Shown here in pieces: positions 1 through 6,092 of a stretch of 12,753 bases of DNA (the stretch's first letter is position 1; the number at the start of each line of letters is the position of its first letter). The position numbers were made by a program, and so were the translations under genes. Source of the stretch: an uncultured Paraglaciecola sp. (GTDB lineage: Bacteria > Pseudomonadota > Gammaproteobacteria > Enterobacterales > Alteromonadaceae); NCBI GenBank assembly GCA_905479025.1, contig CAJQKX010000235.1, forward strand, positions 1 through 12,753, written 5' to 3'. The notes beneath the pieces are model-generated. The model saw only the letters and a list, made by a program, of their open reading frames with translations. It searched no databases and was not told the origin of the DNA.

Positions 1-1
1 T

Positions 2-97
2 CACCGCACAGAACAAATCAAACGTATCTGGCCGTATTTTAGAGATCGTAGAATCGATGCCTATAATGATCTAACCAAGAGGTGGCGAGATACATAG
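2..97 (+). CDS. C-terminal tail of an unrecognised protein (partial, cut by window start)
   Basis: Frame 2 is open from the first base to a TAG at 95-97 and encodes 31 residues. The tail is basic and aromatic, with a core reading IWPYFRDRRIDAYNDL and an end rich in K, R and W. This composition looks like the end of a folded soluble protein rather than random reading, and the frame closes shortly before a weak hairpin. The family cannot be named from 31 residues. The gene would be transcribed towards the glutathione S-transferase gene, which lies on the other strand. Confidence 0.5.
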   Translation, partial: HRTEQIKRIWPYFRDRRIDAYNDLTKRWRDT

Positions 98-268
98 ATG
101 ATGTAAAACGCCATTTATGATGGAGTTTGATTACCGATTTAAACATCCCAGTACGCTGAAAATTTTCAAGAAGTCAGGTGTAACGTCATCACATAGCAGT
201 GACAAGTCTTTTACCCCTGACGCCCACAAAATATTGACATCTATGCAGCCTAATCTGTATCCCTAAAT
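98..268. other. Intergenic region with weak hairpins and a possible 49-aa ORF
   Basis: This is the gap between two convergent genes. An imperfect hairpin at 106-128 (AAAC-G-CCAT / ATGG-A-GTTT, one mismatch) follows the left gene but has no clear T-tract. A second nested structure has GTCAGG at 173-178 pairing with CCTGAC at 216-221, and inside it GTCA at 185-188 pairing with TGAC at 200-203. A plus-strand ORF at 117-266 begins with two ATG codons and encodes 49 residues, ending 2 bp before the stop of the opposite gene. It has no visible Shine-Dalgarno sequence and no recognised family, so I do not call it a gene. Confidence 0.3.
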
Positions 269-877
269 TTAAGCTTTTGCACTTGGGCGGCTGCTTACTG
301 CGTTATACCAACGTCTTAGATTAGTTTGTTCATCAGTCAGTTTAATATTAACCACTCGGGCAAAATCGACTGCACACATAGCAGTAATATCAGCGATAGT
401 AAATCGGTCAGTGGCAATAAATTCAGACTCAGATAAACGTTTTTCTAGTACTTTTAGGTAATCTGCTGCGTTTTTACCCGCTACTTCACCGTATTCTTTA
501 ACGGGTGTCATACGATCTTTAAAATAACCGGTTGTATGTTGAAAACACATACCTACCTGACCAAAAAAGTACAATTCAACCTGACGGTGCCACATATCAA
601 TGCTCGCTTTTTCTAGGGCGTTTTTCCCCAACAGGTTGATGTCTGGATACAGCTGTTCAAAATACAAACATATCGATGCGCCTTCACTGATGCAGGTGCC
701 ATCGTCTAGCTCTAGGATCGGTATCTTGCCCATCGGATTTTTCTGGCGCATTTGTGGTGATATATTTTCACCCATTTGTAAATCAACTTGCACATATTCC
801 ATAGGGATATTTTTTTCAGCTAAAAAGATGCGAACCCGTCTTGGCGAGGGTGCTGTCTTAGTGTCATATATTTTCAT
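269..877 (-). CDS. Glutathione S-transferase family protein
   Basis: This 202-residue protein has the two-domain layout of cytosolic glutathione S-transferases, which conjugate glutathione to electrophiles or reduce peroxides. The N-terminal thioredoxin-like half (about 1-80) has a serine at position 11 where a catalytic Ser/Cys is expected (TAPSPRR), the cis-proline of the KIPIL segment at 53, and a glutathione-binding acidic turn at 64-68 (SEGAS, in place of the usual ES). The helical C-terminal half carries the N-capping box T160-x-x-D163 (FTIAD), a folding signature of the superfamily. Length is typical. The ATG is preceded by AAAGAAGC, a fair ribosome binding site. The gene is divergent from the DUF2237 gene and appears monocistronic. 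The exact GST class and substrate cannot be told from sequence alone. Confidence 0.9.
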   Translation of the reverse strand: MKIYDTKTAPSPRRVRIFLAEKNIPMEYVQVDLQMGENISPQMRQKNPMGKIPILELDDGTCISEGASICLYFEQLYPDINLLGKNALEKASIDMWHRQVELYFFGQVGMCFQHTTGYFKDRMTPVKEYGEVAGKNAADYLKVLEKRLSESEFIATDRFTIADITAMCAVDFARVVNIKLTDEQTNLRRWYNAVSSRPSAKA

Positions 878-1061
878 AGTGGTGCTTCTTTGATATTGAT
901 TGCCACTAAAAGCGACGCTCGAAGTGAATAATCATTAATTTAGCCAGTAACGCTTGCGATACTTTTCATATGTGGTGTTTGTTTGAAATATTTCGGTCCT
1001 TGATTAACACCCCTCAACAGAAATATGTTTTGTTTAGATTCAGTCTTGGCCTAACTTATCG

Positions 1062-1112
1062 CTGTGGATGCTAAAGATAGGTAGAAAATAGAAAAAGTAG
1101 GTTTATCCACAG
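1062..1112. repeat. Inverted repeat made of DnaA-box-like 8-mers
   Basis: CTGTGGAT at 1062-1069 and ATCCACAG at 1105-1112 are exact reverse complements, separated by 35 bp. The right arm lies in a perfect DnaA box, TTATCCACA at 1103-1111. The left arm lies in TGTGGATGC (1063-1071), a 7/9 match in the opposite orientation. It sits 120-180 bp upstream of the DUF2237 gene. Binding by DnaA is inference only, since the 9-mer also occurs by chance in genomes. Confidence 0.4.
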
Positions 1113-1187
1113 AGACAATAATATACCGTAATTAACGGTTGGTTTAAAATAGGCTCTTCAACTGAGGCAATTACCTAACCTCAAAGC

Positions 1188-1196
1188 TGGTATAAT
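1188..1196 (+). promoter_or_regulatory. Extended -10 promoter for the DUF2237 gene
   Basis: TGGTATAAT is a perfect TATAAT hexamer at 1191-1196 preceded by the TGn extension. No good -35 hexamer lies 16-18 bp upstream, which fits an extended -10 promoter. Transcription would begin near 1203, giving a leader of about 35 nt before the ATG at 1238. The rest of the 878-1237 gap holds the DnaA-like repeat, a short ACCGT/ACGGT palindrome at 1125-1139, and nothing else I can name. Confidence 0.6.
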
Positions 1197-1237
1197 CTGC
1201 CCCAACATTAAACAATATTTATGAATTAAGAATATTT

Positions 1238-1600
1238 ATGCCAAATGAAAAAAACGTTTTAGGCCAACCGTTAAAACTTTGCTGTGGAAATACTGGTTTT
1301 ACCCGTGAAGGTTTTTGCTATGTGCCTTCAAGCGATCATGGCAATCACAGTGTGTGTGCAGTTGTTACTGAAGCGTTTCTAGCGTTCTCAAAATCAATAG
1401 GTAATGATTTATCTACTCCCATGCCACAATATGAATTTGCAGGGTTAAAAGCAGGAGATAAGTGGTGTTTGTGCGCTGCCCGTTGGCAAGAAGCATTTAA
1501 TGCCAACTGCGCACCTAAAGTAGTGCTATCGGCAACCAACCAAGCATGTTTAGCCGTGATTAAATTAGAAGATTTAAATGCTTGCAGCATCCCCGAATAA
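1238..1600 (+). CDS. DUF2237 family protein
   Basis: This 120-residue soluble protein matches the DUF2237 family, whose function is unknown. The family signature is clear. A cysteine pair near the N terminus (LKLCCGNTGF, about 13-22) is followed by an aromatic/cysteine segment (GFCYVPSSDHGNHSVCAV), then an FLAFSKSIGNDLSTP stretch, the strongly conserved GLKAGDKWCLCAARWQEA segment, and a closing helix. Several cysteines and an aspartate are conserved in the family and could form a metal or active site, but that is inference. The ATG follows a weak AAGAA site and is preceded by an extended -10 promoter. The gene converges with the DUF4112 gene, with only 8 bp between the two stop codons. Length is normal for the family. 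Confidence 0.88.
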   Translation: MPNEKNVLGQPLKLCCGNTGFTREGFCYVPSSDHGNHSVCAVVTEAFLAFSKSIGNDLSTPMPQYEFAGLKAGDKWCLCAARWQEAFNANCAPKVVLSATNQACLAVIKLEDLNACSIPE

Positions 1601-1608
1601 ATCAAGAC

Positions 1609-2025
1609 TTAGCTATCCTGAGACTTTATCCATTTTTGAACAGCTTGCTGGCTGTTCGAATGGATTTGTTGATGATTCTGGCTAACCCACCACTTTTCCA
1701 TAATACGCACATTTTTTTGGTTAGATTTATAAAGTAAATCCACCACATCCCCTACAAATGGGATTAAGCCCAGCAGAAAATCGATACCGATATTTTTTAG
1801 CATCGCTATCCTTAAAGCCCGCGGCACCGATATGCTTTTCGCCATAGCAACAATGCTCAAAGAGACAGCAGTCATTATCAGATCCCCTATCACCGGGATA
1901 AGGCCAATTAAAAAGTCTAATCCCAAGCGAACACCTATGATGGGTATGCGCACCTTATTGTCGGTCAAATTGGCCAACTTTTGTGCCTGCAAAAGCGCTT
2001 TGGGTGCCTGAACGGTTTCAGTCAT
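1609..2025 (-). CDS. DUF4112 family membrane protein
   Basis: This 138-residue protein matches the DUF4112 family of small membrane proteins of unknown function. It carries a visible internal duplication: residues 35-49 (GLDFLIGLIPVIGDL) and 80-94 (GIDFLLGLIPFVGDV) are near copies. Each is a hydrophobic hairpin with a central proline and a GD ending, the family hallmark. The hydrophobic stretch between them (50-62) and a basic linker (KSISVPRALR) suggest two membrane-embedded units. The C-terminal 35 residues are polar and Gln/Ser-rich. The gene starts 15 bp after the stop of the DUF819 gene on the same strand, and GAAAAGAA precedes the ATG, so both are probably translated from one transcript. 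That linkage suggests a shared membrane role, but none is established. Confidence 0.85.
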   Translation of the reverse strand: MTETVQAPKALLQAQKLANLTDNKVRIPIIGVRLGLDFLIGLIPVIGDLIMTAVSLSIVAMAKSISVPRALRIAMLKNIGIDFLLGLIPFVGDVVDLLYKSNQKNVRIMEKWWVSQNHQQIHSNSQQAVQKWIKSQDS

Positions 2026-2040
2026 TTCTTTTCATAGTTG

Positions 2041-3321
2041 TTATGCTTGGTTAATCACTTGCAAAATTTGCCCACAAAACCAAGCCATATAAGTGCCCAC
2101 TGTATAACCAAATACAGCTAACATTACGGCTACAGGTGCCAGTGAAGGATGAAAAGCAGAGGCGACAATAGGCGCTGAAGCCGCCCCGCCCACATTCGCT
2201 TGGCTGCCTACTGCCATATAAAACAAAGGCGCTTTAATTAGCTTGGCAACAAGCAACATAAGCGAAGCATGGATTAACATCCAAATTGCACCAATCACAA
2301 AAAATAGAGGCTGATCTGCAATCATCGTTACATCCATCTTCATACCTATGGTCGCAATTAATATATATAAAAAAGCTGAGCCAATTTTTGAAGCGCCTGC
2401 TCCTTCTAGCTGACGCACTTTGGTGAAAGACAGCACCACACCAACCGTACTCGCAAAAACAATCATCCAGAAAAATTTACTATGGAAACTAAACTTCTGT
2501 GACTCAGGGAAGTTTTCAACAAAATATGGTGCAATAGTATCAGCAAACATATGCGCAAAACCTGTTACTCCTAGTCCCACCGCTACAATCAACATAATGT
2601 CAGTTAGGCTTGGAATGCGCGAATGTTCAGCCTCAAAACTCTTAACCTTTGCTTTAAGCTCATCGATTGCTGAAGTATCAGCACCCGTTTTAGCATCAAT
2701 GGATTTTGCGTTTGCCGCCATAATTAACAGCACAGCCATCCATAAATTTGCCACTATGATGTCAACCGTTACCATGGCTGAGAACATCTGGTCACCTGCA
2801 CCATAAATTTCTTTCATAGCCACTTGATTAGCACTACCACCAATCCAACTTCCTGCAACCGTCGTCATGCCTCGCCACACTGCATTGGGACCATCGACAC
2901 CTAACAACTCTGGGAAAAAAGTAGCCACCAACATTAGAGCAATTGGGCCGCCAATCACGATGCCCAAAGTACCAGTAAAAAACAAAATAATCGCTTTGCT
3001 GCCTAACTTAGCTATGGCTTTTAAATCGACACTAATAGTCAATAATACTAAACAGGCAGGCAGCAGATAACGAGAAGCCACATAATAAAGCTGAGAGTTT
3101 TCGCCATCAATCAAGCCAAAGGTATTTAACAGCGAAGGTAAGAAATAACAAAGTAAAACTGACGGTACAAACATATAAAATTTGCGCCAAAAAGGAGCTT
3201 GGCTGTTGGCGGTATAAAATACTAAACCCAGTAAAATCGCCAAGATACCCATAACAGTAGCATCGTTGGTAAAAAATGGGGTGTGGCTCAAAGCTTGATC
3301 AGTTAGGTTGTGTGTAGACAT
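2041..3321 (-). CDS. DUF819 family membrane protein (transporter-like)
   Basis: This 426-residue protein is almost entirely hydrophobic, with about 10-11 transmembrane segments, and matches the DUF819 family. A polar charged loop (about 203-237, rich in K, E, D) divides it into two halves. Each half holds a glycine/small-residue motif: AGSWIGGSANQVAM (156-169) and VGSQANVGGAASAPIVA (371-387). The paired N/Q-rich motifs suggest an inverted-repeat fold with unwound crossing helices, as in secondary transporters such as the BASS or GltS types. This is inference, since no substrate is known for the family. The ATG is preceded by GGGAA at a suitable distance. It is the first gene of a two-gene operon with the DUF4112 gene. 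A short ACCCA/TGGGT hairpin (3352-3365) lies in its leader. Confidence 0.88.
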   Translation of the reverse strand: MSTHNLTDQALSHTPFFTNDATVMGILAILLGLVFYTANSQAPFWRKFYMFVPSVLLCYFLPSLLNTFGLIDGENSQLYYVASRYLLPACLVLLTISVDLKAIAKLGSKAIILFFTGTLGIVIGGPIALMLVATFFPELLGVDGPNAVWRGMTTVAGSWIGGSANQVAMKEIYGAGDQMFSAMVTVDIIVANLWMAVLLIMAANAKSIDAKTGADTSAIDELKAKVKSFEAEHSRIPSLTDIMLIVAVGLGVTGFAHMFADTIAPYFVENFPESQKFSFHSKFFWMIVFASTVGVVLSFTKVRQLEGAGASKIGSAFLYILIATIGMKMDVTMIADQPLFFVIGAIWMLIHASLMLLVAKLIKAPLFYMAVGSQANVGGAASAPIVASAFHPSLAPVAVMLAVFGYTVGTYMAWFCGQILQVINQA

Positions 3322-3419
3322 GGAAATTCCCGTTCTGCATCCGTCTTATTCACCCATAACTGGGTTTGCGCGGCTTTTCTGATTATTATCTAATAATACC
3401 CATCAGATTATGTAATTCT

Positions 3420-3469
3420 AGCGACGTGAGCAACATAAGAATGTAAATATTATGTTAACACACGCCGCT
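3420..3469 (-). other. Large two-part stem-loop between hemH and the DUF819 gene
   Basis: In the minus-strand RNA the outer arms AGCGGCGTG and CACGTCGCT pair over 9 bp with one G-U wobble. An inner perfect 7-bp stem AACATAA/TTATGTT follows after a small internal loop (TGTT/GCT) and closes an 11-nt loop. The wobble becomes an A-C mismatch in plus-strand RNA, so the fold favours minus-strand transcripts. It lies 44 bp after the hemH stop and about 100 bp before the DUF819 start. No T-tract follows, so a simple rho-independent terminator is unlikely. A 3'-end stabiliser, a leader element or a protein site are all possible. Confidence 0.5.
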
Positions 3470-3512
3470 GAACAGGTCTTGTTTGGCAATAATGCAGTAT
3501 AAATCAAATTAT

Positions 3513-4595
3513 TTACTTCTGGGCCCCTTTAGCTTTTGCCAGTTCATTGCGAAGTGCAGTGCTCTCTGAGATTGTTGCCCAGCCTTGCAAGTGAGACTCA
3601 AGTAAATTTGTAAGGGCTTGAATATGTGCTTCATCTGCATTCAGTGCCGCAATATATTCATAACGTTCACCGCCGGCTTCAAGAAAATATTCACGATTCT
3701 CTTCGCCAATTTCCTCAATTGTTTCTAAACAATCTGCAGCAAACCCTGGACAAACGATTTGTACTGATTTTATGCCTTGCTCTGGAAATGCCTTAAGCGA
3801 ATGATCAGTATAGGGTTTTAACCATTCTTCTCGACCAAAACGTGACTGAAAACTGGTGAAGTGTTCATTATCTTTGAGGCCTAATTCTTCTGCAATTAGC
3901 CTAGAAGTTTTATGGCATTCACAGTGATAGGGGTCACCATTTAATAAATAACGTTTAGGAATGCCGTGATAGCTAAAGATCAACTTATCGGCTCGACCAT
4001 GTTGCTCCCAGTGAACTTTAATTTTATCTGCCACCGCTTTTATATAATCTGAGTTGTCATGGTAATGCGTGACAAATCGCAGTTCAGGTATCCAACGTCT
4101 TTTACTGAAACTCTGGGCAATTGCATCAAAAGTAGAGCCGGTTGTTGAGGCGCAGTATTGTGGGTACAGCGGCAATACCAATAACTTTCTTACCCCCTGC
4201 TGTAACATTTTGTCGACCACAGAATCTACGGAAGGTGAACCATAGCGCATGGCAAATTCTACCTCTATATTATCGCCATACTGTTGTTTCAGGTTTTCTC
4301 GCAATGCATTGGCTTGATCTTGAGTGTGATACATAAGCGGTGAGCCTCGATCAGTCCACACAGTCTCATAAGCTTTAGCTGAACGTTTAGGTCGAATATT
4401 CAAAATCACCAGATTTAAAATCATCCACCATAGTAGTCTTGGCACTTCCACCACTCTGGGGTCAGATAAAAATTCTTTTAAATAACGTTTTAATTCAGCT
4501 TTTTTAGGCGCATCGGGTGTGCCCAAATTTGTGACTAACACACCCACTTTATCATTTTGGCTGTGGGTAAAAGTTGGACTACCTTGGTATTTCAT
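3513..4595 (-). CDS. hemH: Ferrochelatase (protoporphyrin ferrochelatase)
   Basis: HemH inserts Fe2+ into protoporphyrin IX, the last step of protoheme synthesis, and acts at the inner face of the cytoplasmic membrane. The 360-residue sequence has the family motifs in order: GVLVTNLGTPDAP near 18-30, FLSDPRVVEVPR (42-53), the WTDRGSPL loop (80-87), LVLPLYPQY (139-147) with the following STTGST, the catalytic histidine H210 in SYHGIPKRY, SFQSRFGREEWLKPYT (248-263), and the second active-site residue E291 in CLETIEEI. Length is normal. The ATG follows AAGAG at a 6-nt spacing. The gene is not next to adk as in E. coli. A short unnamed ORF overlaps its start by an ATGA (4592-4595). The 190 bp after its stop hold a large stem-loop that may mark the transcript end. 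Identification is firm. Confidence 0.97.
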   Translation of the reverse strand: MKYQGSPTFTHSQNDKVGVLVTNLGTPDAPKKAELKRYLKEFLSDPRVVEVPRLLWWMILNLVILNIRPKRSAKAYETVWTDRGSPLMYHTQDQANALRENLKQQYGDNIEVEFAMRYGSPSVDSVVDKMLQQGVRKLLVLPLYPQYCASTTGSTFDAIAQSFSKRRWIPELRFVTHYHDNSDYIKAVADKIKVHWEQHGRADKLIFSYHGIPKRYLLNGDPYHCECHKTSRLIAEELGLKDNEHFTSFQSRFGREEWLKPYTDHSLKAFPEQGIKSVQIVCPGFAADCLETIEEIGEENREYFLEAGGERYEYIAALNADEAHIQALTNLLESHLQGWATISESTALRNELAKAKGAQK

Positions 4596-5135
4596 GAATA
4601 ACTCTTAATGACATTAAATAGGGAAAAACGAGTACTCGACATAATAACATTAGAACACGCAAAAAGGTTTTTTTTGGACGAGTCGCTCAAAAAATCCATG
4701 TATGAGTTAGTTAACCGTAAATGATGCTCTGGGAAGCTCGCGTCTACAATATGCCTCTCCCAATATCTTCGATGATACATCTATCACTTCACCGCAGTGC
4801 TAATCAGCGAGTATTGAAGCCAAATATAAGCCCACTGTTCGCATTTATTAAAAACAGTATTATTAAGAACAAGTTAATCCACCGTTATGTAAAGTAGAAC
4901 GCACCGAAGGATTATTAATAGATAAGCCACTCGTCACAGCACCCAACAAAATAGTAAAGATACTGAAGGTATTATCATTCTTACAGTCATAACTTAAATG
5001 TAGAAACGGCATGACAAATAGAGTTTTCTAAAACAACTGCAATATTGCTAACAGATCCTTTTACAGCCAGCCTTTAGCTTATAAATATTTTTGGTTAACT
5101 GAAACAGTCAAAAATACTCATACAGTAGATTAAAC
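4596..5135. other. 540-bp gap upstream of hemH, with two doubtful short ORFs
   Basis: No recognisable gene lies here. A minus-strand ORF at 4592-4780 encodes 62 residues rich in Ser, His and Arg and overlaps the hemH start by ATGA. Two stop codons in its frame directly precede its ATG, and its SD is poor. A second minus ORF at 4863-5012 encodes 49 residues with a hydrophobic centre (FSIFTILLGAVTSGLS) and an Asn/Ser-rich end, and also lacks an SD. The plus strand over the same stretch is open for about 38 codons but lacks a start codon. A 10-bp palindrome CGAGTACTCG lies at 4629-4638, and a run of eight T at 4668-4675. The hemH promoter must be here, but no hexamer pair stands out. Confidence 0.3.
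5087..5115 (-). terminator. Possible 3'-end hairpin of the ion channel gene
   Basis: In minus-strand RNA, ATTTTTG-ACTG pairs with CAGT-CAAAAAT around a 3-nt TTT loop, with a 4-nt bulge (TAAC) on the 3' side. This gives 11 bp, mostly A-T, about 20 bp after the channel stop codon. The T-run lies in the 5' arm and only ATTTAT follows, so it is not a textbook terminator. It may be an RNA end structure. Confidence 0.25.
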
Positions 5136-5951
5136 TTAAGAGTCTTTCCTGTCATTTATCGTTAATATCTGGCGCTGTAATTGAGATATCTGTAGGGATA
5201 TTTCTTTAAGGCTTGGTTCACCTTCTTCTTCTAAAGCTTCGGCTCGTGCATTAGCATTTTCTTGCTCCATGACATTCACTACTATGCCAATGACCATATT
5301 TAGAAATGCAAAAGCGGTGAAAAAGATAAAGCTCAGATAAAATATCCAACTCAACGGAAACACTTCCATGGTTTCATACATCACATCGGTCCAATCTTCG
5401 AAAGTCATCACTCTGAAAAGTGTCAGCAAGGAGATAATAATATTTCCCCATAGATCAGGATTAATGGTTGCGAATAAGGTGCTACCAACAGCAGCATAAA
5501 TGTAGAAGATGATAAACATCAGTAACATAACATAGCCAAGTTGTGGCATAGCTTTAATTAACGACACCAATAAGATTCTGAGTTCAGGGATGATAGAAAT
5601 CATTCTCAGCACTCTAAATACCCTGACTAATCTTGCCACCAACGCCAACTCAGTATTATCTGCGGGGATCAAACTAATGATGACGATCAAAGTATCAAAG
5701 ATATTCCAGAAACTTCTGAAAAAATCTCGCTTACGATGCTCAGCCATAAATCGGATAGTAATTTCAGTCAGGAAAAAAGCGCTGATAAACCAATCAAGAA
5801 ACTTGGCAATACTGTAAATGTTTTCTGACATTTCATAGGTTTTAGCCCCCACCAATAATGCTGAAAAGATAATGACAGTCACCACAAACATTTCGAATAA
5901 TTTGTTTGAGCGAATTTGAATAAATTTGTCTTGTAGGGTCGAAGCTTTCAT
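5136..5951 (-). CDS. Voltage-gated cation channel, bacterial Nav/Cav-like (ion transport domain)
   Basis: This one-domain six-helix channel of the NaChBac/NavAb family probably forms a tetramer in the inner membrane. Residue numbers here count from an upstream in-frame TTG at 6018-6020; the chosen ATG (5949-5951) is then residue 24 and gives 271 residues, close to NaChBac. The TTG lies inside a TTGTTGACA promoter-like sequence and adds 23 residues with no family look, so I prefer the ATG, although its SD is weak. S4 carries R130, R133, R136 and R139 at three-residue spacing. The pore filter is TFEDWTD (206-212), with E208, D209 and D212 acidic. S6 has the family FLNMVIGIVVNVM segment (239-251). 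An acidic neck (E264-E268) leads into a coiled coil with hydrophobics at 271, 274, 278, 281, 285 and 288 in perfect heptad spacing. The gene appears to be monocistronic. Confidence 0.92.
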   Translation of the reverse strand: MKASTLQDKFIQIRSNKLFEMFVVTVIIFSALLVGAKTYEMSENIYSIAKFLDWFISAFFLTEITIRFMAEHRKRDFFRSFWNIFDTLIVIISLIPADNTELALVARLVRVFRVLRMISIIPELRILLVSLIKAMPQLGYVMLLMFIIFYIYAAVGSTLFATINPDLWGNIIISLLTLFRVMTFEDWTDVMYETMEVFPLSWIFYLSFIFFTAFAFLNMVIGIVVNVMEQENANARAEALEEEGEPSLKEISLQISQLQRQILTINDRKDS

Positions 5952-6011
5952 ATTGGGACGTGGGTCTCTCAAGTTGCATAATCGGGGATAGACTAGTGTT
6001 TTAATAGAGGG

Positions 6012-6038
6012 TGTCAACAATTAAGCTTTGGCTGTCAA
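6012..6038 (-). promoter_or_regulatory. Tandem TTGACA hexamers upstream of the channel gene
   Basis: On the minus strand, perfect -35 hexamers TTGACA occur at 6033-6038 and 6012-6017, exactly 21 bp apart. Downstream of the inner one, a 17-bp spacer leads to AGTCTA (or 16 bp to TAGTCT), a poor -10. Promoter function is therefore possible but weak. The position, 61-89 bp before the ATG at 5951, suits a promoter and argues against the TTG start that overlaps it. Confidence 0.35.
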
Positions 6039-6092
6039 TCAATTATCAACAACCAAAAAAATTGTTATTTAGCTTAGGATTTTATTTCGAGG

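Noticed and set aside
600..893. 97-aa plus-strand ORF
   Set aside because: Antisense to the N-terminal half of the glutathione S-transferase, which carries conserved motifs.
1103..1111. Replication origin suggested by a perfect DnaA box
   Set aside because: Only two boxes, one imperfect, and no dnaA, dnaN, gidA or parAB genes in the window.
2420..2806. 128-aa plus-strand ORF
   Set aside because: Antisense to the DUF819 gene, whose transmembrane pattern and family motifs are clear. The Ser/Thr/Ala-rich product is a mirror of hydrophobic codons.
4624..4638. Palindrome CGAGTACTCG followed on the minus strand by five T, as a terminator
   Set aside because: Only a 4-bp stem with a 2-nt loop can form, and it lies about 30 bp upstream of the hemH start, where it would block hemH.
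4661..4675. AAAAAGG followed by eight T as a terminator
   Set aside because: No GC-rich stem precedes the T-run; it is an A/T-rich tract only.
5952..6020. N-terminal extension of the ion channel from a TTG at 6018-6020
   Set aside because: The TTG lies in a TTGTTGACA promoter-like sequence, and the extra 23 residues are unlike the N termini of this family. The ATG at 5949-5951 gives the usual length.
6048..6068. AACAA/TTGTT hairpin after the HMG-CoA reductase gene as a terminator
   Set aside because: Only 5 A-T-rich pairs around a 9-nt loop; too weak to call.
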